From: Variovorax sp.
GTDB taxonomy: Bacteria; Pseudomonadota; Gammaproteobacteria; Burkholderiales; Burkholderiaceae_C
DNA length: 64,000 nt
Assembly (NCBI GenBank): GCA_025352265.1
Contig: JANXTS010000085.1
Coordinates: forward strand, 1 to 64,000
Direction: 5' to 3'
Each line of letters starts with the position of its first letter. Within the stretch, counting starts at the first letter, position 1. Positions 45,109 to 56,823 of this stretch are shown in pieces. The notes under the pieces are model-generated. The model was not told where the DNA came from, did no database searches, and saw only the letters and a list, made by a program, of their open reading frames with translations. A program made the position numbers and the translations under genes.

Positions 45109-47283
45109 ATGGCCCTGCTGCCCGATTCCGAAATCAATGCGCTGATGCGCGCCGAACACGGCGACCCGTTCGCGGTGCTCGGCCCGCACGAGACCAGCGC
45201 CGGCCTCACGATCCGGGCGCTGCTGCCCGGCGCCCGCTCGGTGATCGCCGTGCATGCCCGCTCGGGCGACCCGCTCGCGGTACTCGCCCGCCACGGCGAT
45301 ACCGATCTTTTCTCGGCGCTGGTACCCGCTGCGCCGGCCCGGCTCGGCTACCTCTTTCAAGTCGATTGGGGCGGCCATACGTCGGAGCTAGACGACCCTT
45401 ACCGCTTCGGCCCGGTGCTGGGCGAGACCGATGTCTGGCTGCTGGCGGAAGGCACGCATTTGCGGCCCTACGAACAACTTGGCGCTCACCTGCGCGAAAT
45501 CGACGGTGTGCGCGGCGTCGCTTTCGCCGTATGGGCACCGCACGCGCGTCGCGTGTCGGTGGTGGGCAATTTCAACCAGTGGGATGCGCGGCGTCACATG
45601 ATGCGACTGCGGCGCGAATGCGGCGTGTGGGAGATGTTTGCGCCGCACCTGGTGGCGGGCGACAGCTACCAGTTCGAGCTGCTCTTCGCAGACGGCACGG
45701 TGCAGCGCAAGGCCGACCCGTTCGCTTTCTCCGCGCAGTTGCGACCGCACACGGCGTGCGTAGTGCGTCCGCTGCCCGCCGTTGTGCAGATGCCTGCAGG
45801 CCGCGCCGAGGCCAACCAGCGCGACGCGCCCATCAGCATCTATGAGGTGCACCTGGGCTCATGGCGCCGCAACAACGGGGAGTGGCTCAACTACCGCGAA
45901 TTGGCAGAAGCGCTTGTGCCTTACGCACACGATCTCGGCTTCACGCACATCGAATTGCTGCCGGTCAGCGAGCATCCGTTCGATGGTTCGTGGGGCTACC
46001 AGCCGGTCGGCCTCTATGCGCCGACGTCGCGCTTCGGCACGCCGGAAGACTTCCGCTTTCTGGTGGAAACCGCGCATGCTGCGGGCCTCGGGGTCATTCT
46101 CGACTGGGTGCCAGCGCACTTTCCAACCGACGCGCACGGGCTCGGCAATTTCGACGGCACGCCGCTGTACGAATACGCCGATCCGCGCGAAGGCTTCCAT
46201 AACGACTGGAAGACGCTGATCTTCAACTACGCACGGCCCGAGGTCCTCAACTACCTCGTCGGCAACGCGCTCTACTGGCTGGAGCGGTACGGTGTCGACG
46301 GTCTGCGTGTCGACGCGGTGGCGTCAATGCTGTATCGCGACTACAGCCGCGAACCGGGCCAGTGGGTGCCGAACGCGCATGGCGGTCGCGAAAACCTCGA
46401 AGCCATCGACTTTCTGCGCCGCATGAATCGGGTGGTCGGCGTCGAACGGCCCGGTGCGGTGACGATCGCCGAAGAGTCGACAAGCTTTGCCGGCGTGACG
46501 CGGCCGCCATCTGAAGACGGGCACGGCGGCGGTCTCGGCTTCCACTACAAATGGAACATGGGCTGGATGAACGACACGCTGGCCTATGCCGGCACAGACC
46601 CGCTGCATCGCAAGCATCATCATCAAAAAATCACCTTCGGCCTGATGTACGCGCACACCGAAAACTTCGTGCTGCCGCTCTCGCACGACGAGGTAGTGCA
46701 CGGCAAGGGTTCGATGATCGGCCGCATGCCGGGCGATGAATGGCAAAAGTTTGCCAGCCTGCGCAACCTGTATGGCTATCTTTGGGCCTATCCCGGCAAG
46801 AAGCTGCTCTTCATGGGCAGCGAGTTCGCACAGATCGCCGAATGGAATGCAGACAAGAGTCTCGACTGGCACCTGCTCGACAGCGCGCCGCATGCGGGGG
46901 TGCAGCGTCTGGTGCGCGATCTCAACAACGTGTACCGGCACTTTCCTGCCTTGCACGAACTCGACAACGACGGCCCCGGCTTCGAATGGATCGTGCACGA
47001 CGACGCGGATCAATCCGTCTTCGCGTTCGTCCGCCGCGCCCGCAATGGCGCTTTCGTCATCGCGGTGTGCAACTTCACGCCGGTTGTGCGCTGCGGCTAC
47101 CGGCTCGGCGTGCCCGTCGCGGGCGCCTATCGCGAGATCCTGAACACCGACAGCACGGTCTACGGCGGCAGCGGTGTGGGCAATGGCACGGTGTGGAGCG
47201 ACTCGGTGCGTTGGCATGGCAAGGAGCAGTCGATTGCCGTGGATGTGCCGCCGCTGGCAACGCTGATGTGGGTGCTGGTTTGA
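45109..47283 (+). CDS. glgB: 1,4-alpha-glucan branching enzyme
   Basis: Makes alpha-1,6 branches in glycogen. The 724 residues match E. coli GlgB (728), with the N1 domain ([12 protein letters not shown]), the CBM48 domain (about 125-220, [24 protein letters not shown]), and the GH13 barrel. Catalytic nucleophile Asp402 in [15 protein letters not shown] and acid/base Glu455 in TIAEEST are present, as is [12 protein letters not shown]. First gene of the glgBXCAP operon; glgX starts 14 bases on. Confidence 0.96.
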   Translation: MALLPDSEINALMRAEHGDPFAVLGPHETSAGLTIRALLPGARSVIAVHARSGDPLAVLARHGDTDLFSALVPAAPARLGYLFQVDWGGHTSELDDPYRFGPVLGETDVWLLAEGTHLRPYEQLGAHLREIDGVRGVAFAVWAPHARRVSVVGNFNQWDARRHMMRLRRECGVWEMFAPHLVAGDSYQFELLFADGTVQRKADPFAFSAQLRPHTACVVRPLPAVVQMPAGRAEANQRDAPISIYEVHLGSWRRNNGEWLNYRELAEALVPYAHDLGFTHIELLPVSEHPFDGSWGYQPVGLYAPTSRFGTPEDFRFLVETAHAAGLGVILDWVPAHFPTDAHGLGNFDGTPLYEYADPREGFHNDWKTLIFNYARPEVLNYLVGNALYWLERYGVDGLRVDAVASMLYRDYSREPGQWVPNAHGGRENLEAIDFLRRMNRVVGVERPGAVTIAEESTSFAGVTRPPSEDGHGGGLGFHYKWNMGWMNDTLAYAGTDPLHRKHHHQKITFGLMYAHTENFVLPLSHDEVVHGKGSMIGRMPGDEWQKFASLRNLYGYLWAYPGKKLLFMGSEFAQIAEWNADKSLDWHLLDSAPHAGVQRLVRDLNNVYRHFPALHELDNDGPGFEWIVHDDADQSVFAFVRRARNGAFVIAVCNFTPVVRCGYRLGVPVAGAYREILNTDSTVYGGSGVGNGTVWSDSVRWHGKEQSIAVDVPPLATLMWVLV

Positions 47284-47297
47284 CCCGAGAAGAGACG

Positions 47298-49352
47298 ATG
47301 AACACAGGACACCCCTATCCCCTCGGAGCCACGCCGACCCTACAAGGCGTCAACTTTGCCCTGGTCGCGCCCAACGCCACCAAGGTCGAGCTTTGCCTGT
47401 TCGACAGCTCGGGCAAGCATGAGCAACAACGACTGACTCTGCCCGCCTGCACCGATGGCGTCTGGCACGGGCGGCTCCCGAGCGCCCGCGCGGGCTTGAT
47501 CTATGGCTATCGCGTGCACGGACCGTGGTCGCCCAAGGACGGGCACCGCTTCAACCCGGCCAAGGTTTTGCTCGACCCCTACGCGCGCGCCATCAGCGGT
47601 CGCTACGGTGGTGAAGAAATCTTCGCTGGCCACGATGCCAGAGACGCGACGCAGCCTGATCGCCGCGACAACGCATCGGTGGCGCTCAAAGCCTGCGTGG
47701 CAGCGCCGCTGCCTACCGTGCCAGCCGGTCGCGCCCGCATCGCGGCCAGCGAACGCGTGCTTTACGAAGCGCACGTGCGCGGCCATACGCGGCTGCACCC
47801 CTCCGTGCCCGAAGCGCTGCGCGGCAGCTACGCGGGACTGGCGCAGCCGGCGGTGCTCGATCACCTGCAGCGACTCGGCGTCACCACGCTGAGCCTGATG
47901 CCGGTGCAGCACCGTGCCGACGAGCAGCGGCTGCTCGGCATGGGGCTCACCAACTACTGGGGCTACAACACCATCGGCTGGTTCGCCCCGGAGCTGCGCT
48001 ACTGGAGCGGCCAGGTCGGCACCACGCCGGCGAGCGAGTTCCGTGCGATGGCCGACGCGGTGCATGCGCGCGGAATGGAACTGGTCATCGATGTCGTCTA
48101 CAACCACAGCGCTGAAACCGATGAATTCGGCCCGACGCTGTCGATGCGCGGCATCGACAACGCGCTGTACTACCACCTGCGCCCAGACGATCGCGCGCTT
48201 TACGAGAACTGGACCGGCTGCGGAAACTGCCTGAAGCTGGACGAGCCGCGCGTGGTGCAGCTGGTGATGGACAGCCTGCGCTACTGGGTCACCGAGTTCG
48301 GCGTCGACGGTTTTCGCTTCGACCTGGCGCCAACGCTCGGTCGTCACGCGGTGACCGGTTTCGACCGGCGCGCATCCTTCTTCGCTGCGGTAGCGCAAGA
48401 CCCTGTCTTGTCGCGCGTGCTCTTGATCGCCGAGCCCTGGGACATCGGACCAGGTGGCTATCAACTGGGTGCCTTTCCTTCCGGCTGGCTCGAATGGAAC
48501 GATCGTTACCGCGACACGCAGCGCAGCTTCTGGGTACGACAAGGTCGCGACGGCAGCGCGGGCCTTGGTGACTTCGCGCACCGTTTTACCGCATCGAGCC
48601 AGCAGTTTCGCCACGATGCGCGGGCGCCCACGGCCAGCGTCAATTTCATGACGGCGCACGATGGCTTCACGCTGCGCGACGTAGTCAGCTACAACGAGCG
48701 CCACAACCTCGCCAACGGCGAGAACAACCGCGACGGCACCGGCCACAACATGAGCCGCAACTGCGGAGTCGAAGGTCCGAGCGACGACTCGGCCGTGAAT
48801 GCCGAACGTACGCGCCTGCAGCGCGTGTTGCTGGCAACGCTGCTGCTTTCGCAAGGCACACCCATGCTGCTGGCCGGCGACGAAATCGGCCACTCGCAAC
48901 AAGGCAACAACAACGCCTACTGCCAGGACAGCGAGCTGACCTGGCTCGACTGGGCGGCGGCCGACACGTCGCTTTCACCTTTCATCGCGCGGCTCACCGC
49001 GCTGCGTCGCGAATCGCCGGCGCTTCGCAACGCGCAGTGGTGGCCCGCCGGCGATTCGACCGCTGCCGGAATCCGTTGGCTGCGTCCCGATGCCCAGCCA
49101 ATGACAGCGCCGGACTGGCAAGGCACGGCCCTTGCAATCCACTTTGATCCACTTCCGGGTGCGGCCGGTGGCGAAGGGATGCGGCTCGTACTGGTGAACG
49201 CAGGTACCGCGCCCGTCGACTTCCGGTTACCGGAAGGCACGTGGCATGGCTGCCTCGCGACCGACCCGGCGCAAGACGAATCCGTCGCTTCGCAACCGTT
49301 GCCGGAAAGCGTCCATGTGGCGGCTGCGAGCCTGTGGGTTGCAAGAGCGTAG
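47298..49352 (+). CDS. glgX: Glycogen debranching enzyme
   Basis: Hydrolyses alpha-1,6 branches of limit dextrin left by phosphorylase. From the ATG at 47298 it has 684 residues, a little longer than E. coli GlgX (657); the frame is open far upstream inside glgB but that is a shadow. CBM48 N-terminal domain (HPYPLGATPTLQGVNFALVAPNATKVELCLFD), then the GH13 barrel with Asp342 in GFRFDLAPTLGR, Glu379 in LIAEPWDIGPGGYQLG and the NFMTAHDGFTLRDVVSYN element. It lies between glgB and glgC. Confidence 0.95.
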   Translation: MNTGHPYPLGATPTLQGVNFALVAPNATKVELCLFDSSGKHEQQRLTLPACTDGVWHGRLPSARAGLIYGYRVHGPWSPKDGHRFNPAKVLLDPYARAISGRYGGEEIFAGHDARDATQPDRRDNASVALKACVAAPLPTVPAGRARIAASERVLYEAHVRGHTRLHPSVPEALRGSYAGLAQPAVLDHLQRLGVTTLSLMPVQHRADEQRLLGMGLTNYWGYNTIGWFAPELRYWSGQVGTTPASEFRAMADAVHARGMELVIDVVYNHSAETDEFGPTLSMRGIDNALYYHLRPDDRALYENWTGCGNCLKLDEPRVVQLVMDSLRYWVTEFGVDGFRFDLAPTLGRHAVTGFDRRASFFAAVAQDPVLSRVLLIAEPWDIGPGGYQLGAFPSGWLEWNDRYRDTQRSFWVRQGRDGSAGLGDFAHRFTASSQQFRHDARAPTASVNFMTAHDGFTLRDVVSYNERHNLANGENNRDGTGHNMSRNCGVEGPSDDSAVNAERTRLQRVLLATLLLSQGTPMLLAGDEIGHSQQGNNNAYCQDSELTWLDWAAADTSLSPFIARLTALRRESPALRNAQWWPAGDSTAAGIRWLRPDAQPMTAPDWQGTALAIHFDPLPGAAGGEGMRLVLVNAGTAPVDFRLPEGTWHGCLATDPAQDESVASQPLPESVHVAAASLWVARA

Positions 49353-49451
49353 GAGCCATGCACGCGTGCCGGTGCTAGGCTGGAAATCGGGACAAGAATC
49401 GAACCAAGAACTGCAGAAGAACGAATCAACAAAGACAGACGGAGACACACC

Positions 49452-50744
49452 ATGGACCACCCCACGCCAGTCACTCTTGAAGCGCATCAGTTGGTGCGCC
49501 GCACCATTGCACTCGTGCTTGCCGGCGGCCGCGGCTCGCGGCTCAAGCAACTGACCGACCGGCGCGCCAAGCCGGCCGTTTACTTCGGCGGCAAGTTCCG
49601 CATCATCGATTTCGCGCTTTCGAATTGCCTCAACTCGGGCATCCGGCGCATGGCGGTGGTCACGCAGTACAAGTCGCACTCGCTGATGCGTCATTTGCAG
49701 CGTGGCTGGAGCTTTTTGCGGGCCGAGCTCAACGAGATGGTCGACGTGCTGCCGGCGCAGCAGCGTGTCGGCGACGAGCACTGGTATCGCGGCACGGCCG
49801 ACGCAGTATTCCAGAACCTCGACATCATCCAGACCCGCTCGACCAAGCACGACTATGTGGTGGTTTTGGCAGGCGATCACATCTACAAGATGGACTACTC
49901 GATCATGGTCAAGGACCATGCCGAACGCGGCCTGGGCTGTACCGTCGGCTGCATCGAAGTACCGCGCATGGAAGCCACGGCCTTCGGCGTGATGGCGATC
50001 AACGAAGACCGCACCATCACCGCCTTTCTCGAAAAGCCTGCCGATCCGCCTGCGATGCCCGGCAACCCGGACGTCGCGCTGGCCAGCATGGGGATCTACG
50101 TGTTCGACTCGCAGTACCTCTACAAGCTGCTCGAAGAAGACAGCCTGAACCCGGATTCAGACCACGACTTCGGCAAGGACATCATTCCCCGGGCGGTGGC
50201 CGAAGGGCGTGCGCTGGCGCACCCGTTCGGCATGTCGTGCGTAACGCGCGGCCCTCGGGGCCTCGGCGCCAAGGCTTACTGGCGCGACGTGGGCACGATT
50301 GATGCATTCTGGGCAGCCAACCTCGACCTGGCCTCCATCACCCCTGAGCTCGACATCTATGACACCGACTGGCCCATCTGGACCTACCAGAGGCAACTGC
50401 CGCCAGCCAAGTTCGTCCTTGACCGCGACGGCAAGAACGGCATGACCTTCAACACCATCGTGTCGGGCGGCTGCATCGTTTCGGGCTCTTCCGTCAGCAA
50501 TTCGGTGCTGTTCTCCGGCGTGCGCATCCATTCGTTCTGCGACATCAGCGAGGCCGTGCTGCTGCCGGACGTGGAGATCGGCCGCGGCGCGCGCCTGAAA
50601 AAGGTGGTGATCGACCGCGGTTGCTTCATCCCGGACGACATGGTCATCGGCGAAGACCCGGCTGCCGATGCGGCACGCTTCGAGCGCACCGAGGCCGGCG
50701 TGACCCTGGTCACCCGAGAGATGCTCAAGCGCCTCGAAATCTGA
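49452..50744 (+). CDS. glgC: Glucose-1-phosphate adenylyltransferase
   Basis: Makes ADP-glucose from glucose 1-phosphate and ATP, the committed and normally allosterically controlled step of glycogen synthesis. The 430 residues (E. coli 431) begin with the nucleotidyltransferase motif [24 protein letters not shown], followed by [15 protein letters not shown] and the substrate region [15 protein letters not shown], and end with the left-handed beta-helix regulatory domain. A 99-base gap separates it from glgX with no visible terminator; glgA begins six bases downstream. Confidence 0.96.
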   Translation: MDHPTPVTLEAHQLVRRTIALVLAGGRGSRLKQLTDRRAKPAVYFGGKFRIIDFALSNCLNSGIRRMAVVTQYKSHSLMRHLQRGWSFLRAELNEMVDVLPAQQRVGDEHWYRGTADAVFQNLDIIQTRSTKHDYVVVLAGDHIYKMDYSIMVKDHAERGLGCTVGCIEVPRMEATAFGVMAINEDRTITAFLEKPADPPAMPGNPDVALASMGIYVFDSQYLYKLLEEDSLNPDSDHDFGKDIIPRAVAEGRALAHPFGMSCVTRGPRGLGAKAYWRDVGTIDAFWAANLDLASITPELDIYDTDWPIWTYQRQLPPAKFVLDRDGKNGMTFNTIVSGGCIVSGSSVSNSVLFSGVRIHSFCDISEAVLLPDVEIGRGARLKKVVIDRGCFIPDDMVIGEDPAADAARFERTEAGVTLVTREMLKRLEI

Positions 50745-50750
50745 TCGCCG

Positions 50751-52211
50751 ATGCGAATTCTCCAGGTCAGCGCCGAACTGTTTCCACTCCTCAAGACCGG
50801 TGGCTTGGCTGACGTGGCCGGTGCCCTGCCGATCGCGCTCGCAGCCGCCGGGCAAGACGTGCGCGTGTTGCTGCCGGGCTTTCCGGCCATCCTTGCAGGC
50901 GTAGTCGGCCTGGCGCCCGTAGCCGAACTGCAGGCGCCGTGGGGCGACACCAGTCGATTGCTGCTCGGCCGCATCGAAACCACCGGCGCGCCCGATGTTC
51001 TCGCCTACGTCATCGATGCGCCGGTGCTGTACGACCGGCCAGGTAACCCTTACGAAGACGCTGATCGCCAACCTTACGACGACAACCACCGGCGCTTCGC
51101 GCTGCTGGGTTGGGCCGGCGCGCAATTGGCGCAAGGACTCCACGCCGCCTGGCGACCGGAGGTCGTGCATGCCCACGACTGGCATGCCGGGCTGGTGCCC
51201 GCCTATCTGTCGTTCGCCCAGCGACCGGTCGGACCCCGTGTCGGCAGCGTCTTTACCGTGCACAACCTGGCTTACCAGGGCGTTTTCGCGCCGTGGCGTT
51301 TTGCCGATCTCGGTCTGCCAGGTCCAGCGTTCCAGATGAACGGGCTCGAATACCACGGCCAGTTGTCTTTCATGAAAAGTGGCCTGTACTACGCCGACCG
51401 CCTCACCACCGTGAGCCCGACCTACGCTCGTGAAATCCAGACCTCCGAGCAAGGCTTTGGCCTCGACGGCTTGCTTCGCCAGCGCAACGACGTGCTGACC
51501 GGCATCCTCAACGCGGTCGACAACCAGGTCTGGAACCCGGCCGACGACGCACTGCTGACAGAACACTACGAGGCCCGACGCATGACCGGCAAAGCGCGTT
51601 GCAAAGCGGCGCTGCAGCGCCAGCTCGGCCTTGCCGAATTGCCCGATGCGCCTCTCTTCATCGTGGTCAGCCGCCTCACCGAACAAAAAGGCTTGCACCT
51701 CGTATTGAGCGGTCTGGATGCACTGCTCGAACAGGGTGGTCAATTGGCGCTGCTCGGCGGCGGCGATGGCTGGCTCGAAGAGGCGTTTCGCCATCGCGCG
51801 GCCGCCATGCCGCAATCGGTGAGCGTGACCATCGGCTACAACGAGGCGCTTGCTCACCAGCTTTTCGGCGCCGGCGATGTCACGCTGGTGCCTTCGCTTT
51901 TCGAACCCTGCGGCCTGACACAGATGTACGGACTCAAGTACGGTTGCCTGCCGCTGGTGCGCCGTGTAGGCGGATTGGCCGATACTGTAGTCGACACCAC
52001 ACTCGAGGACATGGCGGACGGCGAGGCCACCGGCTTTATCTTCGACCGCTTCGAACCCGGCGACTACGCGCGCGCCGTGCGTCGCGCTTTCGCCCTGTAC
52101 CGGCATCCGACTGATTGGGAACGGGTGCGCGCCACCGCCATGCGACGCCCGGTCGACTGGGCGACCGCCGCGGCGCATTACATCGCGGTCTATCAGCAGG
52201 CCATTGCCTGA
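50751..52211 (+). CDS. glgA: Glycogen synthase
   Basis: Transfers glucose from ADP-glucose to the non-reducing ends of glycogen. GT5 family, 486 residues (E. coli 477). The ADP-glucose binding motif [13 protein letters not shown] starts at Lys15, and the C-terminal Rossmann half has [33 protein letters not shown], which includes the catalytic glutamate region. It lies six bases after glgC and 41 before glgP. Confidence 0.96.
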   Translation: MRILQVSAELFPLLKTGGLADVAGALPIALAAAGQDVRVLLPGFPAILAGVVGLAPVAELQAPWGDTSRLLLGRIETTGAPDVLAYVIDAPVLYDRPGNPYEDADRQPYDDNHRRFALLGWAGAQLAQGLHAAWRPEVVHAHDWHAGLVPAYLSFAQRPVGPRVGSVFTVHNLAYQGVFAPWRFADLGLPGPAFQMNGLEYHGQLSFMKSGLYYADRLTTVSPTYAREIQTSEQGFGLDGLLRQRNDVLTGILNAVDNQVWNPADDALLTEHYEARRMTGKARCKAALQRQLGLAELPDAPLFIVVSRLTEQKGLHLVLSGLDALLEQGGQLALLGGGDGWLEEAFRHRAAAMPQSVSVTIGYNEALAHQLFGAGDVTLVPSLFEPCGLTQMYGLKYGCLPLVRRVGGLADTVVDTTLEDMADGEATGFIFDRFEPGDYARAVRRAFALYRHPTDWERVRATAMRRPVDWATAAAHYIAVYQQAIA

Positions 52212-52252
52212 GGGCTTCCAGGCCCGCCCCTCACAACCTCTGCGAACACTCC

Positions 52253-54763
52253 ATGACCACAACGACGCCCGCAACCGCAGCGACACCCATCAAAGCTTTC
52301 GAATACGACCACCCCGATCGTGACGTCGCCGCCTTCAAGCGTGCGGTTGCGAACAAACTGATCTATGCGGTCGGCAAAGACCCGGTCGCCGCCAGCCAGG
52401 ACGACTGGCTCAACGCCACCGCGCTGGCCGTGCGTGATCAGTTGGTCGAGCGCTGGATGACCACCACCCGGGCGCAGTACCAGCAAGACGTGAAGCGCGT
52501 GTACTACCTCTCGATGGAGTTTTTGATCGGGCGCACCTTCACGAATGCGCTGCTTGCCGTCGACCTCTACGACACCGTGCGCGAAGCGCTGGCCGACTTC
52601 GGCGTCGATATGTCGGCACTGGCCGAACGCGAGCCCGATGCGGCGCTCGGCAACGGTGGCCTCGGCCGCCTGGCCGCGTGTTTTCTCGACTCGATGGCGA
52701 CACTCGGCGTCCCCGGCATGGGTTACGGCATTCGCTATGAATACGGCATGTTCCGCCAGCGCATCGTCGACGGTCAGCAAGTCGAAACGCCCGACTACTG
52801 GCTCACGCGCGGCAATCCATGGGAATTCCAGCGGCCCGAAGTCAACTACCGCGTGCGCTTCGGTGGCCATGTACAAAAGCGTGAAGGCAACAACGCGCCC
52901 TACGGCGCTGCCGACTGGGTCGACACGCACGACGTGCTGGCCGTGGCCTACGACACCATCATTCCGGGCTACGGCACCCAGGCGACCAACACGCTGCGTC
53001 TGTGGTCGGCACGCGCCACCGAAGAGATCGACCTTTCTGCCTTCAACAAGGGCAACTACATGGTCGCGGTCGAGAGCAAGAACCAGTCGGAAAACGTTTC
53101 GCGCGTGCTCTACCCGGATGACTCAACGCCATCGGGCCGTGAGCTGCGACTGCATCAGGAGTACTTTTTCTGCAGCGCCAGCGTGCAGGATTTACTGCGC
53201 CGCTATCTGCGCAATCACACCACCTTCGATCATCTGGGTGACAAGGTCAGCATCCACCTGAACGACACGCACCCGGTACTCGCAGTGCCCGAGATGATGC
53301 GGTTGCTGCTCGACGAGCACAACGTCGATTGGGAAACAGCCTGGGCCGCCACGCAAAAAGTCTTCAGCTACACCAACCACACGCTGATGCACGAGGCGCT
53401 GGAAACCTGGCCGGTCGAAATGATGGGTCGCATCCTGCCGCGCCATCTGCAGATCATCTACGACATGAACGCCAAGTTTCTCGCGACCGTGACGCAAAAA
53501 GTCGGCGACGATGTCGAACTGCTCCGGCGCCTGTCGCTGGTCGACGAGTCCGGCGAGCGGCGCGTGCGCATGGCGTACGTGGCGGTGCTGGCGAGCCACT
53601 CGATCAATGGGGTGTCGGGCCTGCACTCGGAGCTGATGAAGCAATCGATCTTTGCCGACTTCAACCGCATCTTTCCGGAGCGCTTCAACAACAAAACCAA
53701 TGGCGTGACGCCACGTCGCTGGCTGGCGCAAGCCAACCCACCGCTTGCAGCATTGCTCGACCAGCGCATCGGCAAGGGTTGGCGGCGTGACTTGATGCAG
53801 CTCGAAGCGCTGAAGCCGATGGCGGCGCAGCCGGCCTTCGCCCGGGCGTTCAGGCACGCCAAGCGCGAGAACAAACTGCGACTGGCCAACTGGATCGAGC
53901 AGCACATGGGCGTCGTGATCGACACCGATGCGATGTTCGACGTGCAGGTGAAGCGCATCCACGAATACAAGCGCCAGCTGCTCAACGTGCTGCACGTCAT
54001 TACGCGTTACCAGCGCATCCTCGACGCGCAAGCCGCTGGCGGACCGGTCGACATCGTGCCACGCGTGGTCGTTTTCGCGGGCAAAGCTGCGTCGGCCTAC
54101 GTCGTCGCCAAGTTGGTCATTCGACTCATCAACGACGTGGCAGCAATCATCAACAACGATCCGCGCGTCGGCAAGTTGCTGAAGGTCGTTTTCTTGCCGA
54201 ACTACAGCGTGAGCCTGGCCGAGATCATCATGCCGGCCGCCGATTTGTCGGAGCAGATTTCCACTGCCGGCACGGAGGCTTCGGGCACCGGCAACATGAA
54301 GTTCGCACTCAATGGCGCGCTGACCATTGGCACGCTCGACGGCGCCAACGTCGAGATGCGCGACAACGTGGGCGCAGAGAACATCTTCATCTTCGGCAAC
54401 ACCACGCCGGAAGTGGCCGACATCCGCTTGCATGGCTACCAGCCGCGCGACATCTACGGCACCAACCCCGAGCTGCAACGCGTACTAGATGCCGTGCGCG
54501 ACGGTGTGTTCTCCCCAGGCGAGCCTTCGCGCTACCAGGGCATCTACGACTCGCTGGTGAACTGGGGCGATCACTATCTGCTGCTCGCCGACTACGCCAG
54601 CTACATCGAGGCGCAAGGCAAAGTCGATGCGCTGTACCGCGATGCGGATGCGTGGACTCGGATGGCGATTCTCAACGTGGCGGGAATGGGCGCTTTTTCG
54701 TCGGACCGGACCATCGCGGAATACGCGCACGACATCTGGCACACCAAGCCGGTGCTGCTCTAA
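52253..54763 (+). CDS. glgP: Glycogen phosphorylase
   Basis: Releases glucose 1-phosphate from glycogen ends. GT35 family, 836 residues from the ATG at 52253 (E. coli GlgP 815). The pyridoxal-phosphate lysine is Lys683 in [28 protein letters not shown]. Other family blocks include [19 protein letters not shown] and [15 protein letters not shown]. No clear ribosome-binding site precedes the start; the longer frame upstream overlaps glgA. It closes the operon and ends 28 bases from the convergent exbD. Confidence 0.96.
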   Translation: MTTTTPATAATPIKAFEYDHPDRDVAAFKRAVANKLIYAVGKDPVAASQDDWLNATALAVRDQLVERWMTTTRAQYQQDVKRVYYLSMEFLIGRTFTNALLAVDLYDTVREALADFGVDMSALAEREPDAALGNGGLGRLAACFLDSMATLGVPGMGYGIRYEYGMFRQRIVDGQQVETPDYWLTRGNPWEFQRPEVNYRVRFGGHVQKREGNNAPYGAADWVDTHDVLAVAYDTIIPGYGTQATNTLRLWSARATEEIDLSAFNKGNYMVAVESKNQSENVSRVLYPDDSTPSGRELRLHQEYFFCSASVQDLLRRYLRNHTTFDHLGDKVSIHLNDTHPVLAVPEMMRLLLDEHNVDWETAWAATQKVFSYTNHTLMHEALETWPVEMMGRILPRHLQIIYDMNAKFLATVTQKVGDDVELLRRLSLVDESGERRVRMAYVAVLASHSINGVSGLHSELMKQSIFADFNRIFPERFNNKTNGVTPRRWLAQANPPLAALLDQRIGKGWRRDLMQLEALKPMAAQPAFARAFRHAKRENKLRLANWIEQHMGVVIDTDAMFDVQVKRIHEYKRQLLNVLHVITRYQRILDAQAAGGPVDIVPRVVVFAGKAASAYVVAKLVIRLINDVAAIINNDPRVGKLLKVVFLPNYSVSLAEIIMPAADLSEQISTAGTEASGTGNMKFALNGALTIGTLDGANVEMRDNVGAENIFIFGNTTPEVADIRLHGYQPRDIYGTNPELQRVLDAVRDGVFSPGEPSRYQGIYDSLVNWGDHYLLLADYASYIEAQGKVDALYRDADAWTRMAILNVAGMGAFSSDRTIAEYAHDIWHTKPVLL

Positions 54764-54791
54764 GGCTTGAGGGCTCGCGCAAAGACTCGTG

Positions 54792-55262
54792 TCATCGCGC
54801 AGGCTGCGCAAGTGCTTCGGTCACGAAACCAATGCGGCTCAAACCCGCCTTGTTCGCGACGCCCATGAGTTCGACGATCTTGCCGTAAGACACCGTGTGG
54901 TCGGCACGCAGTTGCACCTCGGTGTCGCGGCTGTCGGCTGCCGCCTTTTGCAAGCGACTCGCGAGTTCGTCATCGCTCACCGCCTGGTCGTTCAAGAAGA
55001 CCTTGCCGGCCGCATCGACCGACAGGCTGACGAACTTCGGCGTGTCGTTGGGCTGACCCGCATCGGTCTGCGGCAGATCGAGCTTGATGGAGCTGGCCAT
55101 CAGCGGTGCGGTGATGATGAAGATCACCAGAAGCACGAGCATGACGTCGACCAGCGGTGTCACGTTGATGTCGGAGAGCGGACGTTGCCCGCCGGCGCCG
55201 CTCGCTCGACCGCTGCCTGCGCCACTGCTGTTGCTGCCGAGCGAAGTGCGACCGAAAGCCAT
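54792..55262 (-). CDS. exbD: ExbD/TolR-family biopolymer transport protein
   Basis: Inner-membrane partner of ExbB in the proton-driven energiser for TonB-dependent uptake. 156 residues with a Gly/Ser-rich cytoplasmic start, one membrane helix at about 37-58 carrying the essential proton-path Asp39 in INVTPLVDVMLVLLVIF, and a periplasmic domain. The long Ser/Gly N-terminal tail is common in beta-proteobacterial members. TolR is the alternative, but no tol-pal genes are near and the location next to dapB favours ExbD. It follows exbB by 17 bases. Confidence 0.9.
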   Translation of the reverse strand: MAFGRTSLGSNSSGAGSGRASGAGGQRPLSDINVTPLVDVMLVLLVIFIITAPLMASSIKLDLPQTDAGQPNDTPKFVSLSVDAAGKVFLNDQAVSDDELASRLQKAAADSRDTEVQLRADHTVSYGKIVELMGVANKAGLSRIGFVTEALAQPAR

Positions 55263-55279
55263 GCCTGCGTCGATGCTGG

Positions 55280-56011
55280 TCAGGCGACGGACATTGCCCG
55301 CGCTGGTGGTAACGCGTCATCGCGTCGCGCCGGCGGTCCGCCGAAGGTGCCGAGCAAGTCGTGCGCGAAACCCTCCAGCTCCGCCTCGATGCGACCAATG
55401 ACTCGGCCGAAGACGTTGTAAGCGAGCACGGCCGGGATCGCGACCGCAAGGCCGAACGCCGTCATGATCAGCGCCTCACCGACCGGCCCTGCCACCTTGT
55501 CGATGGTGAAACCGCCAGCTTGCCCAGCAATGCCCGACAGCGCACGGTAGATGCCCCAAACGGTGCCGAGCAGGCCGACGAAGGGGGCCGTAGCACCAAC
55601 GGTCGCCAGCAATATCTGGCCCGACTGCAGGCGGCGCAGCGAGCCGTGCAGTGCGTCGCGCAGCACGCGCGTAAGCCGCTGCGATAGGTCACCGGCAGAG
55701 CCGAGTGATGTACCGGCACGATCCACACCGTCGATCCCTGCGCCGGGGGCGGCGGCCAGATTTTTTACCGCCGTCACTGCCGGCAGCACGAGCGCAATGC
55801 GATCGAAAGACTTGAGGTTTTGCTCCGCATCGGCCAGCGTGGAGGCTTGCCAGAAGGCGGCGATGCTGCGCAACACGCTGCGAGTGCCGCTGCGCAGCAA
55901 CCAGGCTTTCAGCACGATCACGACCCAGCTCGATACCGACATTGCCAGCAACAGCGCCGCGACAGCACGACTGACGCCATCGCCTTGGGTCAGCAGCTCG
56001 AGCACGCTCAC
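55280..56011 (-). CDS. exbB: ExbB/TolQ/MotA-family proton channel
   Basis: 243 residues with three membrane helices: about 15-37 near the N terminus, and a pair at about 130-150 (LLATVGATAPFVGLLGTVWGIYRAL) and 175-200 (LIMTAFGLAVAIPAVLAYNVFG), the signature of the ExbB/TolQ family. With ExbD it uses the proton gradient to energise TonB. No tonB gene is adjacent. It follows dapB by ten bases and precedes exbD. Confidence 0.9.
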   Translation of the reverse strand: MSVLELLTQGDGVSRAVAALLLAMSVSSWVVIVLKAWLLRSGTRSVLRSIAAFWQASTLADAEQNLKSFDRIALVLPAVTAVKNLAAAPGAGIDGVDRAGTSLGSAGDLSQRLTRVLRDALHGSLRRLQSGQILLATVGATAPFVGLLGTVWGIYRALSGIAGQAGGFTIDKVAGPVGEALIMTAFGLAVAIPAVLAYNVFGRVIGRIEAELEGFAHDLLGTFGGPPARRDDALPPARAMSVA

Positions 56012-56021
56012 GCGATACCTT

Positions 56022-56822
56022 TTACCGTAGGCCGAGCACGTCGAACATGTCGAACAATCCGGCCTTTTGTTGCGCGAGAAACTGCACCGCGCGGAAGCTG
56101 CCCTGCACGTAGGTCACGCGGCTGGCCGACTTGTGGGTGATCTCGATCCGTTCGCCAGTGCCGGCGAAAAGCACGGTGTGGTCGCCGACGATGTCACCAC
56201 CGCGGATGCTGGCAAAGCCGATGGTCGACGCATCGCGCTCGCCGGTCACACCTTCGCGGCTGTACACGGCGCACTCCTTTAAATCGCGGCCCAGGGCGTC
56301 GGCAATGACTTCGCCCATCTTCAACGCGGTGCCGGACGGCGCATCGACTTTGTGACGATGGTGCGCTTCGATGATCTCGATGTCGTAGCCAGTCGAAAGC
56401 GCCTTGGCTGCCATCTCAAGCAGCTTCAGCGTGACGTTGACACCGACGCTCATGTTGGGCGCCATGACGATCGCGATGTCTTTGGCGATTGCGATGATCT
56501 CCGCTTTTTGCGCGTCGGTGAAGCCGGTCGTGCCGATGATCGCCTGCACGCCGAGCTCCCGACAAACCGCGAGGTGCGCCAAGGTGCCTTCGGGTCGTGT
56601 GAAGTCGATCAGCACCTGCGCCTTTTCGAGGCCTGTGCGCAAGTCGGACACGATTGGAACGCCGCTCGCAAAACCCAGAAACGCACCGGCATCGATGCCG
56701 ATGGCCTCGGAGCCCGGCACATCCAGCGCGCCGGCCAGTTCGAGGTCAGGCGCGTTGCGCACGCCATCGATCAGCATGCGGCCCATGCGGCCGGAAGCAC
56801 CGGCTATCGCGATCCGCCGCAT
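56022..56822 (-). CDS. dapB: 4-hydroxy-tetrahydrodipicolinate reductase
   Basis: Lysine and meso-diaminopimelate pathway reductase. 266 residues from the ATG at 56822 (E. coli DapB 273). The dinucleotide-binding motif GASGRMGRM lies at 8-16. The catalytic block [19 protein letters not shown] gives His154 and Lys158, matching E. coli His159 and Lys163. The frame is open further upstream but there it overlaps bamE. One base separates its start from the bamE stop. Confidence 0.96.
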   Translation of the reverse strand: MRRIAIAGASGRMGRMLIDGVRNAPDLELAGALDVPGSEAIGIDAGAFLGFASGVPIVSDLRTGLEKAQVLIDFTRPEGTLAHLAVCRELGVQAIIGTTGFTDAQKAEIIAIAKDIAIVMAPNMSVGVNVTLKLLEMAAKALSTGYDIEIIEAHHRHKVDAPSGTALKMGEVIADALGRDLKECAVYSREGVTGERDASTIGFASIRGGDIVGDHTVLFAGTGERIEITHKSASRVTYVQGSFRAVQFLAQQKAGLFDMFDVLGLR

Positions 56823-56823
56823 G

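Noticed and set aside
44931..45209. N-terminal extension of leuS
   Set aside because: The open frame continues upstream but translates to low-complexity text and overlaps the glgB start; LeuRS families begin near [11 protein letters not shown].
46740..47297. Upstream extension of glgX inside glgB
   Set aside because: Out-of-frame reading of glgB; the CBM48 domain of GlgX begins at the chosen ATG.
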